The notes beneath the pieces are model-generated. The model saw only the letters and a program-made list of their open reading frames with translations. It was not told where the DNA came from and ran no database searches. Below, piece after piece: positions 44,678-55,726 of a DNA stretch of 64,000 nt. How positions within the stretch are numbered: position 1 is the first letter of the stretch; every line of letters starts with the position of its first letter. A program made the translations under genes and the position numbers. This DNA comes from Hyperoodon ampullatus (Eukaryota; Chordata; Mammalia; Artiodactyla; Ziphiidae): contig OX457065.1 of NCBI GenBank assembly GCA_949752795.1, forward strand, positions 3,100,001-3,164,000. The letters run 5' to 3'.

Positions 44678-44949
44678 ACTTCCCTGGCGATCCAGTGGTT
44701 AAGACTTCACCTTCCAGTGCAGGGGGTGCGTGTTCGATCCCTGGTTGGGGAGCCAAGATCCCACATGCCTCGCAGCCAAAAAGCCAAAAAACATAAAACA
44801 GAAGCAATATTGTAACAAATTCAATAGAGACTTTAAAAATGGTCTGCAACAAGAGAAGCCACTGCAATGAGAAGCCTGTGCACTGCAACGAAGAGAGCCC
44901 CCGCTCGCCGCAACTAGAGAAAGCCCGCGCGCAGGAACGAAAACCCAAC
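44678..44949 (+). mobile_element. Long CHR-type SINE (CHRL-like)
   Basis: GGGACTTCCCTGGCGATCCA and GTTCGATCCCTGGTTGGGGA form the head. The long-form 3' module (GCAACAAGAGAAGCCACTGC, CGCCGCAACTAGAGAAAGCC) follows and grades into a purine microsatellite where the A tail should be. About 60 bp of AT-rich text (44787-44845) between head and module may be a further insertion. Confidence 0.82.
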
Positions 44950-45127
44950 GAAGAAAGGAAAGAAAGAAAAGAAAAGAAAAGAAAAGAAAAGAAAGAGAGA
45001 AAGAAAGAAAGGAAAGGAAAGGAAGGAAGGAAGGGAGGAAGGAAGGAAGGAAGGGAGGGAAGGAAGGAAGGAAGAGAAAGAAGAAAGAAAGGAAAGAGAG
45101 AGAGAAACAGAGAGAAAGAAAGAAAGA
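44950..45127 (+). repeat. (GAAA)n/(GGAA)n polypurine tract
   Basis: 158 consecutive purines (44950-45107), one C, then 19 more purines. GAAA units pass into GAAAA, GGAA, GGGA and GA blocks. It grew from the tail of the adjoining SINE. Long mirror-symmetric purine tracts can adopt triplex (H-DNA) structure. Confidence 0.96.
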
Positions 45128-45958
45128 TGCTGCTGTAGAACCATCTTCAACAAGTGTGAGTCCCACACACCACTCGCCCACGTGACCTCCGTGAGAAGCA
45201 CGAGGTCAGGTACGTTTAGGGCTCCCTACCTGGCAGGGAACAGAAGACTCACAAGGGGCGGCGGGGGTGAGGTACAGGAAGGGGCTGCTGCAGAGGTGTG
45301 GGCAGCGTGAGGGGAGCCAGCCGGAGATGCTGAAGCTCCCGGGGCTGGCGAAGGCGGGGAGCTGCTCACGCCTCGTCCTCAGGAACAGGGGAGGGAGCGT
45401 GTACAGACCCTGAAAGGTTCGCCAGAGAGAGCTCCTCGGCAGGAGCTGTGGATGGAGGGACAGGGGCACGGCCCCCCTGGCCCAGCAGGGAGGGGGCTGG
45501 AGCAATGGACACCCCAGCCTTACTCCACCCTGCCCACTGACCCCGGGTCTGGGCCTCAAGAGACAGCGATGGAGGGCATCCTCCCCGGCACAGAGCTCGG
45601 TGGAGGCAGTGAGCAGAGGGGTCCAGGTGGACGGGTGAATCTCGGAGAATCAGGACACGGGCCCAGCGGCACGCTCCACAGACACGTTGAACTCCGTGCA
45701 CTCCCGCCCCTTCCCGAAGTTACTGAGTTTTCCTCCTGCAACTTTGGGTTCCCCGGACCTAGAACGGTTAACGACATAGGACAAAGCGTATCATTCAGTA
45801 GGTGAAACGAACCTAGTGCACGGACTATATGAGCTCAGCGTGGGGACAGACGGAAACCTGCACTGCGGACAACTAAAGAGGATTTTCATTGTGTCCTTAG
45901 TGCTTCTTTTTTTGCCCCCAATTCAATGGTTTTTAGTAACTTTCCTGAGTGGTGCACT
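45128..45958. other. Unique GC-rich stretch, no gene seen
   Basis: No recognised repeat. On the minus strand a good acceptor-like TCTTCTGTTCCCTGCCAG lies near 45228-45245, but no matching donor gives a convincing exon. Confidence 0.4.
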
Positions 45959-45964
45959 AAGCAG

Positions 45965-46265
45965 TTAAAAAAAATTTTTCTTCCCCCAGTAAGACCCCTC
46001 ACGCCCAGCTACACACACTGCACCCCTTTCCCATCACCAGCCCCCCGGCAACCACGAATCTACTTCTGTCTCTACGGATTTGCCCGTTCTGGACTTTCAC
46101 ATGATGGAATCGTACAATAAGTGGTCTTTTCTGTTGGGTTTCTTTCACTGCACACCGTGTTTTCAAGGTTCACCTGTAACATAGGATGTATCTGTAGCTC
46201 ATTCCTTCTTAAGGGCTGAGTCGTACTCCACCGTGCACCGTGCACCATACCGTCTGTGCATTCAC
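45965..46265 (-). repeat. Old LINE-1 3' part, minus strand
   Basis: CTACTTCTGTCTCTACGGAT, GATGGAATCGTACAATAAGT and TTTCAAGGTTCACCTGTAAC are antisense L1M 3' UTR landmarks. A local ACCGTGC duplication lies near 46231. Confidence 0.82.
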
Positions 46266-48175
46266 ACCACATACCAGAGCATTTCCACCCAGAAACCAGC
46301 GAGGGGAACCCCACTCTCCAGAAAGACAGCCGAGTAGGGGAGGTACTCCACGGCTGCGCAAGCAACCTTGGACCCAACCAGCTCCAAACTGCCCAGCTTG
46401 CCTCATTCCAACCCCTTTCCCCAAGCTTGTGCCGGATCACTATCATTTCCTTAGTATCTTCCTTTATGTCGGCTCACTTTTTAAACTTAAATATATTTAT
46501 TTTGAAAAGAAAATTCATATTTACTCATATTCACATTTTAAATGTAAAAATACTATCACTTGCCCGAAAAGAGCAAGAACCCCCCCAAAAATCAACACCA
46601 TGCAAACATGACAACCTGGCTCCAGGCTATGCTGAGGGAAGCAGGTGCAGGAAGAGCTGGAACAGAGTGACTTCTCAAGCGGGGCGGGAGGGGCGGGCCG
46701 AGGCCTCTAGAAGCAGCGGTACAACTGCTCGCCCACCACCCAAACGGAAGGTGCACCTGCCGCTTCTGAGGCCCTGTCCTGACAACTCTGAAACTCCGGC
46801 TTCCAGGATCCCCAAGTGCGGAGGCTCGGAACCTCCCAGAAGCCGTGGTGGGAAGCTCCTGCAGAATCCCTGGCGTCCACTGGTCAATTCCTTCCACGTG
46901 CACCCATGACACTCGGAGGCGTGCCAGGCCCCGAGCAGACATTCGGGGCCCGGGGGCGGTGGCGGAAGGGCACTCTGGATCTGTTCTGACTTCTAGGTCC
47001 TTGAACGTTGGGCCATTTCTTATTCCCATTAGTCACCCCAGGGCTGGGCTCGGCGCTGAGTATACAGCAGGTGTTCATTCAATGCAGAATGAATGACACA
47101 CAGATGCGTGGATGAATGAGCTAGCTGGTTAAGAGAGAAAAGACAGGCTAAAATGACCCACCTGAAGACTACTCACACAGTGAGAAAGGGGCTCGGTTCT
47201 GAGCACAGGACCTCTTGTCAAGAGGCGAAGGAAATCTCGGTGGACAAGGCAGCTTCTGGGCTGATTTACAAACAAGACGTTTAACCTCTAGTGATGGTGG
47301 AAGGGGAAAACTTTTAAAAAGACAACAGGAACAGAAGCTGGGAAAAGAGGCTCCAGAGTTCCGTCCGCTCCTCAGGGACGGGGCAGCAGGGAGGGCTGTT
47401 AGGGGAGGCCCCGGAATGCCATCCTTAAGGCTGTGCTTGGGTCCTGCAGACAGTGGGAGCCACTGAATGCTCTTGAGCGAGGGTGGCCTGATCAGACTGG
47501 GCTCTAGCATGACTCGTCCGGCAGCAGGTGTGCAAGGGAGGGAGACTGGAGATGGGAGGACTCCCCCCACCACCTCCACTCCCATCCCACCCCCGGTGAC
47601 TTCTACACTTGCTGAAACCCTCCCAAATCACCGACAACACCTCCTTCTCCCAACCCACGACGTGCCATTATCAGAGGCCCCCTGACAACCCCCTCCGACG
47701 TGCACCTAAGATCACCCGCTCTGCCCCAAGGCCACCACGCCGCCACGTGCCAGCAGCACCTCTCCCTGGACCACTGCACCAGCCACCCAACCGGTCTGGC
47801 AGCCCCTCAGGCCATCTACAATTCCTTCAGCCGCAGGAGGGGCCTCGTAATCCACGACACACCATGTCACCCCCAAACGCTGACACGAGCGCCCCAAGGC
47901 TCCTCTTCCACGCCAGTCCCCCAACACCTGCTCCCAATTTCACCAGCAAGAGGAAGACGAGGGCAGCAGACCGGGACCACCGAGCAAGAGGTCGTGGCGC
48001 CCATTTTATGCAGGTGCAGGAGTCCCTCCCTGAAGCCACTCTCTGTGATGTCACCCCCAGGGACTCTCCCAAGCTGGAAACATCTCCAGGGCCCCGGTGG
48101 CCCCAAGCTGGGATAGCCCCACGGCCATCGGGGAGGTGGCCCCATATGGCCTCACCCCGGCGGGAAGGAACATGA
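46266..48175. other. Unique stretch, no gene seen
   Basis: GC-rich, with an AT-rich patch at 46470-46560. Overlapping open frames (up to 217 codons) contain no recognised domain. Confidence 0.45.
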
Positions 48176-48179
48176 AGCA

Positions 48180-48325
48180 GACACACCAAGCAGAACGCTG
48201 CCTCATTAATATTCGTTACGGTCTCACCAACTGCCCACCCCCAACCCCGGCGGGTCCTGGGGGAACCAGCGGAGGACAGACGTGAAAAATGGACTCATTA
48301 AGATGTTAAATAATTCAACAACCAG
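48180..48325. promoter_or_regulatory. Possible conserved non-coding element
   Basis: CCTCATTAATATTCGTTACG and TGGACTCATTAAGATGTTAA carry repeated homeodomain-like ATTA cores in an otherwise GC-rich area. Non-repetitive. Confidence 0.32.
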
Positions 48326-48474
48326 CAGACCCTGCCAAACCTGCGCGCTTTCTGCTCTGCAGTGGCATCAACGCTCACCCAAGGCCTGGCCACCTCCGCA
48401 GTCCCGCCCAGCCCAGGGGACAGTCCTTGCAGGCCACGTGGCCACGGGGCAGCGTGGCACCTCTAACAAGGAGG

Positions 48475-48610
48475 GAGATGGCGAGTCTTCATCTGCAGCT
48501 CATCGCTCATTTCAGCAAGGCCGCCTGAGGTGCTCACAGCTTATTTCAATAATGCTGATGCCGCCCAAGGCAGTCGGGGAACGTGACTTCGGGACGTGAA
48601 CATGTCTGTG
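48475..48610. promoter_or_regulatory. Possible conserved non-coding element
   Basis: Block with CATCTGCAGCTCATCGCTCA, TTATTTCAATAATGCTG and a symmetrical ACGTGACTTCGGGACGTGA motif. No repeat or reading frame explains it. Confidence 0.27.
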
Positions 48611-48774
48611 GAGAGAGAACCCAGCCGGGTGAGGCTGGGGCCAGTGTGGCCTGTCCACAGGGACAGCGTTGCTCCACTTCGGGGCCACATCTTTGGAGAG
48701 CCCCAGATTTCAAACCTGGAAAACATCGCCTAGGACAGAGGTGGCCTCTCACCAACACTGGGTGCCCAGGGAAG

Positions 48775-48860
48775 AAGACATCCTAATAATTACTCATTGA
48801 ATCAAGCGACTAATTAATAATCAAGCCTGCAAAGTGAGGGCTAGCCTGAAAGCAAGGGCT
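48775..48860. promoter_or_regulatory. Homeodomain-site-like AT block
   Basis: Five ATTA/TAAT cores fall within about 45 bp (CCTAATAATTACTCATTGAA, then CGACTAATTAATAATCAAGC). This density is typical of developmental enhancers, but it is only composition. Confidence 0.33.
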
Positions 48861-50055
48861 GACTTACTTCTCTGGTTTCTTTTATTGTCTCGGAGCAGTT
48901 CCCCGAAAAGCAGCACCGGATTTGTCTGAAGGTGCATTTCAGCCGTACAGAACCTTCTCTCCAAGTGTGAAGGGCACGGCCCACCTGGACGCCCACGTCC
49001 TGGGACGTGTGGCTAAACGAGCCTCGGGGACATCCGGCCACCTGCCCCTCACACGTTCCTTCATCCAGATCCGTGTGCCTGGGCTTTGCCTGCCAAACTC
49101 CTGTTACTATAATTAGCTGCCAACTTGGGAAGGCTTGTTTCTTAAACTGGTGTCACAAGCCACTTACCCGTGGGGAAGAGAAGATGCGGGGGCGGGGGGA
49201 GGAGTCCGAGGGAGGCCACGGAGCAGGGGGCCAGTAGGGGCCCACAGTGTCTGGCTCTGAGGCCATGGGAAGGCCTCCAGCAGAGACGAGCGCAGACGGG
49301 GTGAGGATAGAGGGGGCGTTTCTACCCCTGAGCGCTGTGCCAGGTCCCGGGGGCAGAGGCGAGGCCTTCCCAACCTGGCCAAGGTGGGATCACCTGGGGG
49401 CGGTGCCCAGAGGGTCATGCCTGCCTGGCCATGGCCCCGGGGTGGGCACGGGGCCCAGGCTTGCCTGCTCCCTGGCCCCTCTGGCTCAGTGAGAAGGAGG
49501 ACAGGCCCAAACCCTGCAGGAGGAGCCAGAGAAAAGGCGGAGGAGCGAGAGAGCACCCTCACCCTCAGCCCTACAGCGTCTCGGTGAGGCAGGTGGGGGC
49601 CCCTCCGTGTGAGCAGCAGAGCCGGGGGGCCCACCCTTGCAGCCCACCGGCCACCTTGTGCCCCATTCCCCACGCGACACTGGGTCCGGGACCTCATGAG
49701 CTCACATGGCGCAAGCTCCCGGGGCCTCCGGGAACAGATGCTCGGGGACCAGACGCACGGTGGCCCTCCCGAGCACAGAGGCAGCTGCAGTCGGGGTCGC
49801 ACGCGGCTCAGGGACTGAATCCGAGGGGCTCCTGCACCAGCATCTGCCACAGATAGGACGTTCCGCCTGCAGTCCGTGATCTGCGAGACGAGGCTCGGCG
49901 CCCACGGTGACAAGGTTCACAAAGGACCCCAGGGCCAGGCAGCTGCCGGATCCGGCAGCTCAGTGTGTTCCAGATATGAGCCGAGAGCCGCCCAGAGACA
50001 GGAGCAGGAGGGAGACGCAGCACCGGCCCGGCCCACAGCCCTGCATCCCGAGAGG
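48861..50055. other. GC-rich unique stretch, no gene established
   Basis: A 249-codon minus frame (49164-49913) is Pro/Arg/Ser-rich without recognisable domains and overlaps long frames in other phases. A CGG|GTAAGT donor-like site on the minus strand near 49165 lacks a clear acceptor. About 49090-49160 is another AT-rich patch. Confidence 0.4.
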
Positions 50056-50057
50056 AC

Positions 50058-50945
50058 TTGCATTTTATAGAGATAACAGACGCCTAACACGGGGCTTCCC
50101 TGGTGGCGCAGTGGTTGGGAGTCCGCCTGCCGATGCAGGGGACGTGGGTTTGTGCCCCGGTCCGGGAAGATCCCACATGCCGCGGAGCGGCTGGGCCCGT
50201 GAGCCATGGCCGCTGGGCCTGCGTGTCCGGAGCCTGTGCTCCGCAACGGGAGAGGCCACAACAGTGAGAGGCCCGCGTACCGCAAAAAAAAAAAAAAAAA
50301 AGATGCCTAACATGAAATGCACCGTTTTGCAATGCACAGCTCGGTGGCATTAGGTACATCCACGTTGCTGTGCAACCATCACACCCTCGTCTCCAGAACA
50401 CTTCATCTCCCCAAACTGAAACCCTGTGCCCGTTAACCACTAGCTTCCCATCCCCCAGCCCCTGGTACCCACCATCTACTTTCTGTCTCTGTGGATTTGA
50501 CTGCTCTAGGGGCCTCATATAAGTGGAATCATGTAGTATTTGTCTACTTGTGACTGGCTTATTTCACTGAGCCTAACGTCCTCAAGGTCCACCCATGTTG
50601 CAGCAGGTGTCAGAATGTCCTTCCTTTTTAAGGCTGAGTAATATTCCATTGATAGGCCACACTTTCTTTATTGATTCATCTGTTACTGGACACTGGGCTC
50701 GCTTCCACCTTTCGACTATTGTGAATAGTGCTGCTATGAACGTGGATGTACAAATACCTGTTTGAGTGCCTGCTTTCAATTATTTTGGGTACTTGCCCAG
50801 AAGTGGAACAGTTGGCTCACATGGTGATTCTATGTTTAAGTTTTTGAGGAACCGCCATGCTGTTTTCCATAACGGCTGCACCATTTTGCATTCCCACCAG
50901 CAGTGCAGAAATTGGAAGGCTCCAATTTCTCCACATCCTTGCCCA
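50058..50945 (-). repeat. Old LINE-1 3' end (L1M-like), split by a SINE
   Basis: Antisense 3' UTR (CCCAAACTGAAACCCTGTGC, TCATATAAGTGGAATCATGT) and ORF2 tail (TAATATTCCATTGATAGGCC, TTTTCCATAACGGCTGCACC). The 3' end is cut by the SINE at 50091-50300. Confidence 0.9.
50091..50300 (+). mobile_element. CHR-2-like SINE nested in a LINE-1 3' UTR
   Basis: Near-consensus full body GGGGCTTCCCTGGTGGCGCA to GCGTACCGC plus an A tail. TSD AGACGCCTAACAC at 50078-50090 and AGATGCCTAACAT at 50301-50313 (two mismatches). Confidence 0.94.
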
Positions 50946-53125
50946 CTGGAAAAGAGTTTCTAGAAGCAAACTCTGGGGTATGAGCTCTGTGGCAGGGGAT
51001 GAAAAACATTCCAAGGTCAAACAGGTTTGGGAATCAGTGGGCATGTTTCTTTCCCACAGGACGCCTGAGAACTGTTAATACCCCTGTGAGCTCAGGGACC
51101 AGACAACGCCACTGCAGCTGCTCCAAACTCTGCAGGCTTTCATCAGACTTGCTGAGGAAGCTGTGCTCCGAGAGGGTAGCCCAGGGACTGGCCAGTCCCC
51201 ATGTCACAGGCCCACAGCACAGTAAGTACAGAAACTGAGTCAACATTCAGAAACTTTTGCGGCCATCTGACGGTGCCCTGACATCCAAACCAGGATTTTG
51301 TATTTTACCAAAGCATCAATCTCGATGGATTGAAAATAAAAAAAGGAACTGGGTAGGGGATGGGGGAGGGCTTCCCCGTAAATGTGCACATCAGGAGCTG
51401 GTCCGCCTGCCTGGCCATGCTTTGTAAATAATCACCCAGAATGTAATCTCTTAAGGAAAAAATAAATGCTTCACTGCATAATTGGCCTCTTCCGAGCTGG
51501 AGCTGCAGATGCAGGAGGAACTCACGGGAGGACAGAAGCTCAGGTTTAGAAGAACCCCTAAAAGGCTCAAGTTCTCCCGCTGAGATGCAGATCCTCTAGA
51601 CTGTAGGCAAGGGGCTGCGCAGCCTCTGGCCATCCCCCTCTGCTGGAAAGGGGGGTCCCCACCCCCTGGGCCAGCCTCCTCCTTCCCTGGTGAGTGACAA
51701 AGCTTTACCACACACTGAGCAGAACCGTCCTGTGCAGGGTGGCCCAATTCCTTTGGGCTGGCAGATCTGCCATGTGAGAAGGAAGCTGGGAATGGACGGG
51801 AGAGGCGGGTGGGTCCAGCCCTTCTCTGCCTGTCACACCAGATCCGGAATCCAAGCTTCTCCATGTGAGAGATATGCTTTGGACACCAGGGAGACGGTGG
51901 CCCTCTGCAGAAGTCAAAACAAAGGCATTAGAGGGAAAAGGAAAAGCTTAGTAATTTTGGGGCCCTATTCCAGCCTCCACACCTGGCCCATTTCAGCATT
52001 TTCTGAATTGACAGACTCGGGCAGAAGGAGGGAAGGGAGAGGACATCTTGTGCCCCAGAAATGCACTGCCCCGAGCCACCTACCGCGGTGACGCTCATTT
52101 AGAATCACAGGACATTAATTAGCTCGGGGAGGAAGAGGGGGGCCAGCGCCATGTGCGGTTCAGAGCTGGGCTCTGGGGCTGGATGGTGGGGCTGAGTCCT
52201 CACCGGGCCGCAGAGCCACTGCGCGACCTTGAGCAAGTTACTTAACCTCTCTGAACCTCTAGTCCTTTATCTCAGAAATGAAGACAATAAGAAGCCTCCT
52301 GAGACTGTCGGGAGGCGTAACCAGGGGAAGGCAAGAAGTGGTGCCATCCAGGGCGGCACAGAGCAAGAGGAGGTGACAGGGGCCCTCAGAACTAGCATCC
52401 CTAACTCTCCACCCAGGCTGGAAGTCCCCGCTACAGCTGGTCCAACCAGAGGGAGGGAGGAGACCGGCCCTGCCCCGGCCCTCCAGGTCAGAAGGAAGAA
52501 AGATGCTCGCCACACCCAGGTACCAGGCCCGGGGGAGCAGTGAAAGGACCTGAGAAATCACGGGTCTTCGGTAGGTCTAGGGCCCAGGCCCAGCGCAGCC
52601 GGGATGCCTGCGCTCCCAGGAGAGATGCGGGACGGGGCGCTGCACACGCATGGGGGCTTCAGCCTCCTGACTTCACCCAGCCGCTTTTCCATTTTTCCCA
52701 GGTGCTGGAATCGGCACCATTTACGTACTCTTTACTATTGTGTTAGGCAAATATTATATCCACTTCTGCAATGCCCGCCAGAGTGTGGTTTAGGGTTCAA
52801 CCAGCGCTCAGAGTCACACAGTTGTCTTAGGCCACCATCCACGGAAAAGGACCCGGGACGGAGGCACAGCTTCCTGGCAGGGCTCCTCCTCTGTGCAGCC
52901 ACCTGGCACCTCCACCTCTAGGGGACCAGTCAGGTGCGAGGAGGCGAGATACACACCCGGCAGGCGTGGGAGCTGCCCTAGTTTGAAACCTTCATGCTCC
53001 ATGGGGATCAGCACCTCCGCTCACAGCCCCACCGGCGAAGCGTCCCAGCTCCCAAGGGACACGGCCAGCCCAAGAGCCACTGGGCTCCCGAAGCCCAAGC
53101 CTGGCGGCCCACCAGGTATGTAGGG
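50946..53125. other. Unique stretch with a MIR; possible regulatory patches
   Basis: A MIR (plus) lies at about 52195-52320 (GCGCGACCTTGAGCAAGTTA). AT-rich enhancer-like patches are at 51420-51500 (TTTGTAAATAATCACCC) and 52090-52130 (ACATTAATTAGCTCG). A plus-strand exon-like segment 52982-53115 is discussed in findings. Confidence 0.45.
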
Positions 53126-53129
53126 TCCC

Positions 53130-53700
53130 AACCCATCCAGATGCAATTACCAACCAAGAGATGCTTTACCTTAAGCAATGCTGCCTAGCAACAGAGGTGA
53201 CAGTTACCTGGTTCCCAGGAAAACAGCTAGAAAGTTAAGCAAAGGTCAAATCCTCATGCGAAAGAAAGGGTTCCCATAATCCACACCTATGAACCTTGGA
53301 TAACAGCATTACATAGACGTTAATGCGTTTATGACCACCAGGACTGGCGTTACCCCATGGGACACGAATGTCCCTTTTATCCCCTAACCAAGTGGACTTC
53401 CCTTCTGACCAATTCATTTTATGGTCCCCACAGTACCTTTTGATCCTGGGGATTTAATGTAACTTTACATTGAATGACATTCAATGTCTGTGTTTAATAC
53501 ACCAGAGACAGAACGGTATTTTACCAGAAGCATTTCCCTCTAAATGCATGACATGAAGAGTTACCACTAGATAGAATTTTATTAGATTTTGTTATGATTT
53601 GGGCCCACTTTTCTCTCTTTGGAACATATGGGCAGTGTAAAAACGAAAGTTCATCAAATAGGATTCAATATGCATATATTTACTAGGCAGGCTGTAAGCG
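53130..53700. promoter_or_regulatory. Possible conserved non-coding element or very old repeat
   Basis: About 570 bp of AT-rich text with no recognised family. It contains CTGCCTAGCAACAGAGG (half of an RFX X-box-like site), GTTAATGCGTTTATGACC and TTACATTGAATGACATTCAATGT, whose last 18 bases form an imperfect palindrome. It could equally be an ancient transposon. Confidence 0.25.
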
Positions 53701-54149
53701 CCAGAAACACTTCCAGTCACACCTTCAACAAATATTCATTCATTCATTCACATGTTAGAAAACATGTGTGAGACGCAGGCTGGGAGAGACAAAGAAAACA
53801 AAACAAGGCCCCTGCCATCAAGAGTCTCAAAATGGGGATTCAGAAGGACACATAATAAATAAGTGGCTTCTCAGGGCTCTGATGAAGGTATATCCACAGG
53901 GCAATGAAAGCAAGGATGAGAGAAACTGCCTGTGCCTGGTGAAGGAACAACTTAGCTTGGGCTCTGAAGAATGAATAGGAGTTCCCTACATGAATGGACA
54001 TTCTAATCAGAGGGAACAGCATATGCAAAGGAATGGAGGCAGGACAGAGACTCAAAAGCAAGAAAAGTTTTGATGATCTAGTGCATAGGTACAAGAAGAA
54101 TCTAGAAAGGCTATGTGATTCATTAATTCATCACTTCTTAATTAGACAG

Positions 54150-54305
54150 GCAAAATAACTTAGAAATTAAGAACGTAGATTCTGAAGCCAGTCTGCCTGG
54201 GTTTGAATCCCAAATCTGCCATCTGGTACCTGTGTGACCCCGGATTAGTTACTGAATCTCTCTGTGCCTCAATTTACTCATGTGCAAAATGAGAACCATC
54301 ATACT
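54150..54305 (+). repeat. MIR SINE, plus strand
   Basis: CTGCCTGGGTTTGAATCCCA, CTCTCTGTGCCTCAATTTAC and CATGTGCAAAATGAGAACC match the MIR core well. Confidence 0.92.
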
Positions 54306-54311
54306 CAGATC

Positions 54312-54440
54312 ACTGTTCATTCATTCAGCAAATAATTGCTGAGCACCTACTGTGTACCAGGAATCATTCCGGGCATGGGGAGACGTCAGGGAGCAAAGCG
54401 AAGATTCCTGCCCCCTCGTAGCTCACGCTCTAGTGGGGGA
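54312..54440. repeat. Old MIR/L2-class fragment
   Basis: CATTCAGCAAATAATTGCTG, AGCACCTACTGTGTACCAGG and AGCTCACGCTCTAGTGGGGG belong to a widespread ancient repeat pattern. I cannot separate L2 from MIR by eye. Confidence 0.65.
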
Positions 54441-55529
54441 CGGGAGAGGGAGCCGAGGACGTGCGGTAAGACAGGAGGGCGGAGGGGTGCCGAGGACGGA
54501 TGGTGCGGGGCCTGCGTCCACGCACCCCGGGTGAAGCGGGAGCCATGGGGCCCTGAGCAGAGAGGGTCGAGGGCCGACTTGGGTCTCGTCGGACGCTGTG
54601 GCTGAGGGCTGAGCCGGGAGACCACTTAGGAGGCTGGTGGGGGCGTGGCCCAGGCGGGGGTGGGGAGGGGTCGGATTCTGGGCTATCTACCACCCCCAAA
54701 TCTGGAGCCCACCCCCAGGCCCAGCAGCCTCCCAAGTGGGGTGAGGCTAGGAGATGCCTTCCACCCTGACCCTCCCGGCCTCCTGCGCTGCCCACCCCTC
54801 ACCCGGCCCCGCAGCAGGAGCCCGCACGTCCTCCCACTCCCCTCACTCTCGGGGACGCTGCGGCAGGAGCTGTGATTTATTCACCCACGAGCCCCAGGCA
54901 GCCTGGCTCCCGCTAATAAAGGAACTGAAAAGTCAGTCTTTTCTGCTCCCAGCTCTACTGAGAGTCCCAGAGCCCGTCACGTGGGAACAAGGTGATGTTT
55001 TGATGACACTTGCTAAGAAGCGCACAGCTGCCGTTTCTTCACACGGCTCACGGGAACACCCTGTTGTAAGAACTTCCCAGAAGCTTCACCTTCACTCAAG
55101 ATCCCCATTTAGCAGACAGGGAACGACGGAGCAAAGAGAAGGAAGGCTCTGCAGACGACCTTGCTGGGCTGGGACCGAGACAGCCTCCCCCTCCGCAGGC
55201 ACTTCGCTCCAGGCTCTGCGAGACCGCACCTGCCCAAACCCTGAGACCAGCTGCGTGACCCTGGCCGAGTCAAGTCCCTGCAAAGCCTCCCTTGGTCAAC
55301 CGGACGCAGGTGGCAATGACGACCTAGGTGCAGGTGGTCAGAAGGTAGGGAAGTGTGCGTGAAAGGCCTGGTGACAGGGAGACATGAAGAATTACAGCAA
55401 TGACTTTCACTGACTTTATATGGAAGTAGACCTTGGAACTTTGCAAAGCCAAAATCTTACTGTGACTTGCAAAGGCCTTAACATCTTTTTAAAAAAATTG
55501 ATCTATTTTTTTGTTTTTTTGGGTTTTTT
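54441..55529. other. GC-rich unique stretch, no gene seen
   Basis: No domain in overlapping frames. GTGATTTATTCACCCACGAG near 54870 is a small AT-rich patch. Confidence 0.45.
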
Positions 55530-55532
55530 TTT

Positions 55533-55726
55533 TTGCGGTACGCGGGCCTCTCACTGTTGTGGCCTCTCCCGTTGCGGAGCACATGCTCTGGACGCACAGG
55601 CTCAGCGGCCATGGCTCACGGGCCCAGCCGCTCCGCGGCATGTGGGATCCTCCTGGACCGGGGCACGAACCCGTGTCCCCTGCATTGGCAGGCGGACTCT
55701 CAACCACTGTGCCACCAGGGAAGCCC
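55533..55726 (-). mobile_element. CHR-2-like SINE, minus strand
   Basis: Inverted body from GCGGTACGCGGGCCTCTCAC to ACCACCAGGGAAGCCC, preceded by an interrupted T tract (55500-55532). TSDs are not evident. Confidence 0.92.

Noticed and set aside
49164..49913. A 249-codon minus-strand open frame
   Set aside because: Low-complexity Pro/Arg/Ser text, overlapping open frames on the other strand, no domain. GC-rich DNA has few stops.
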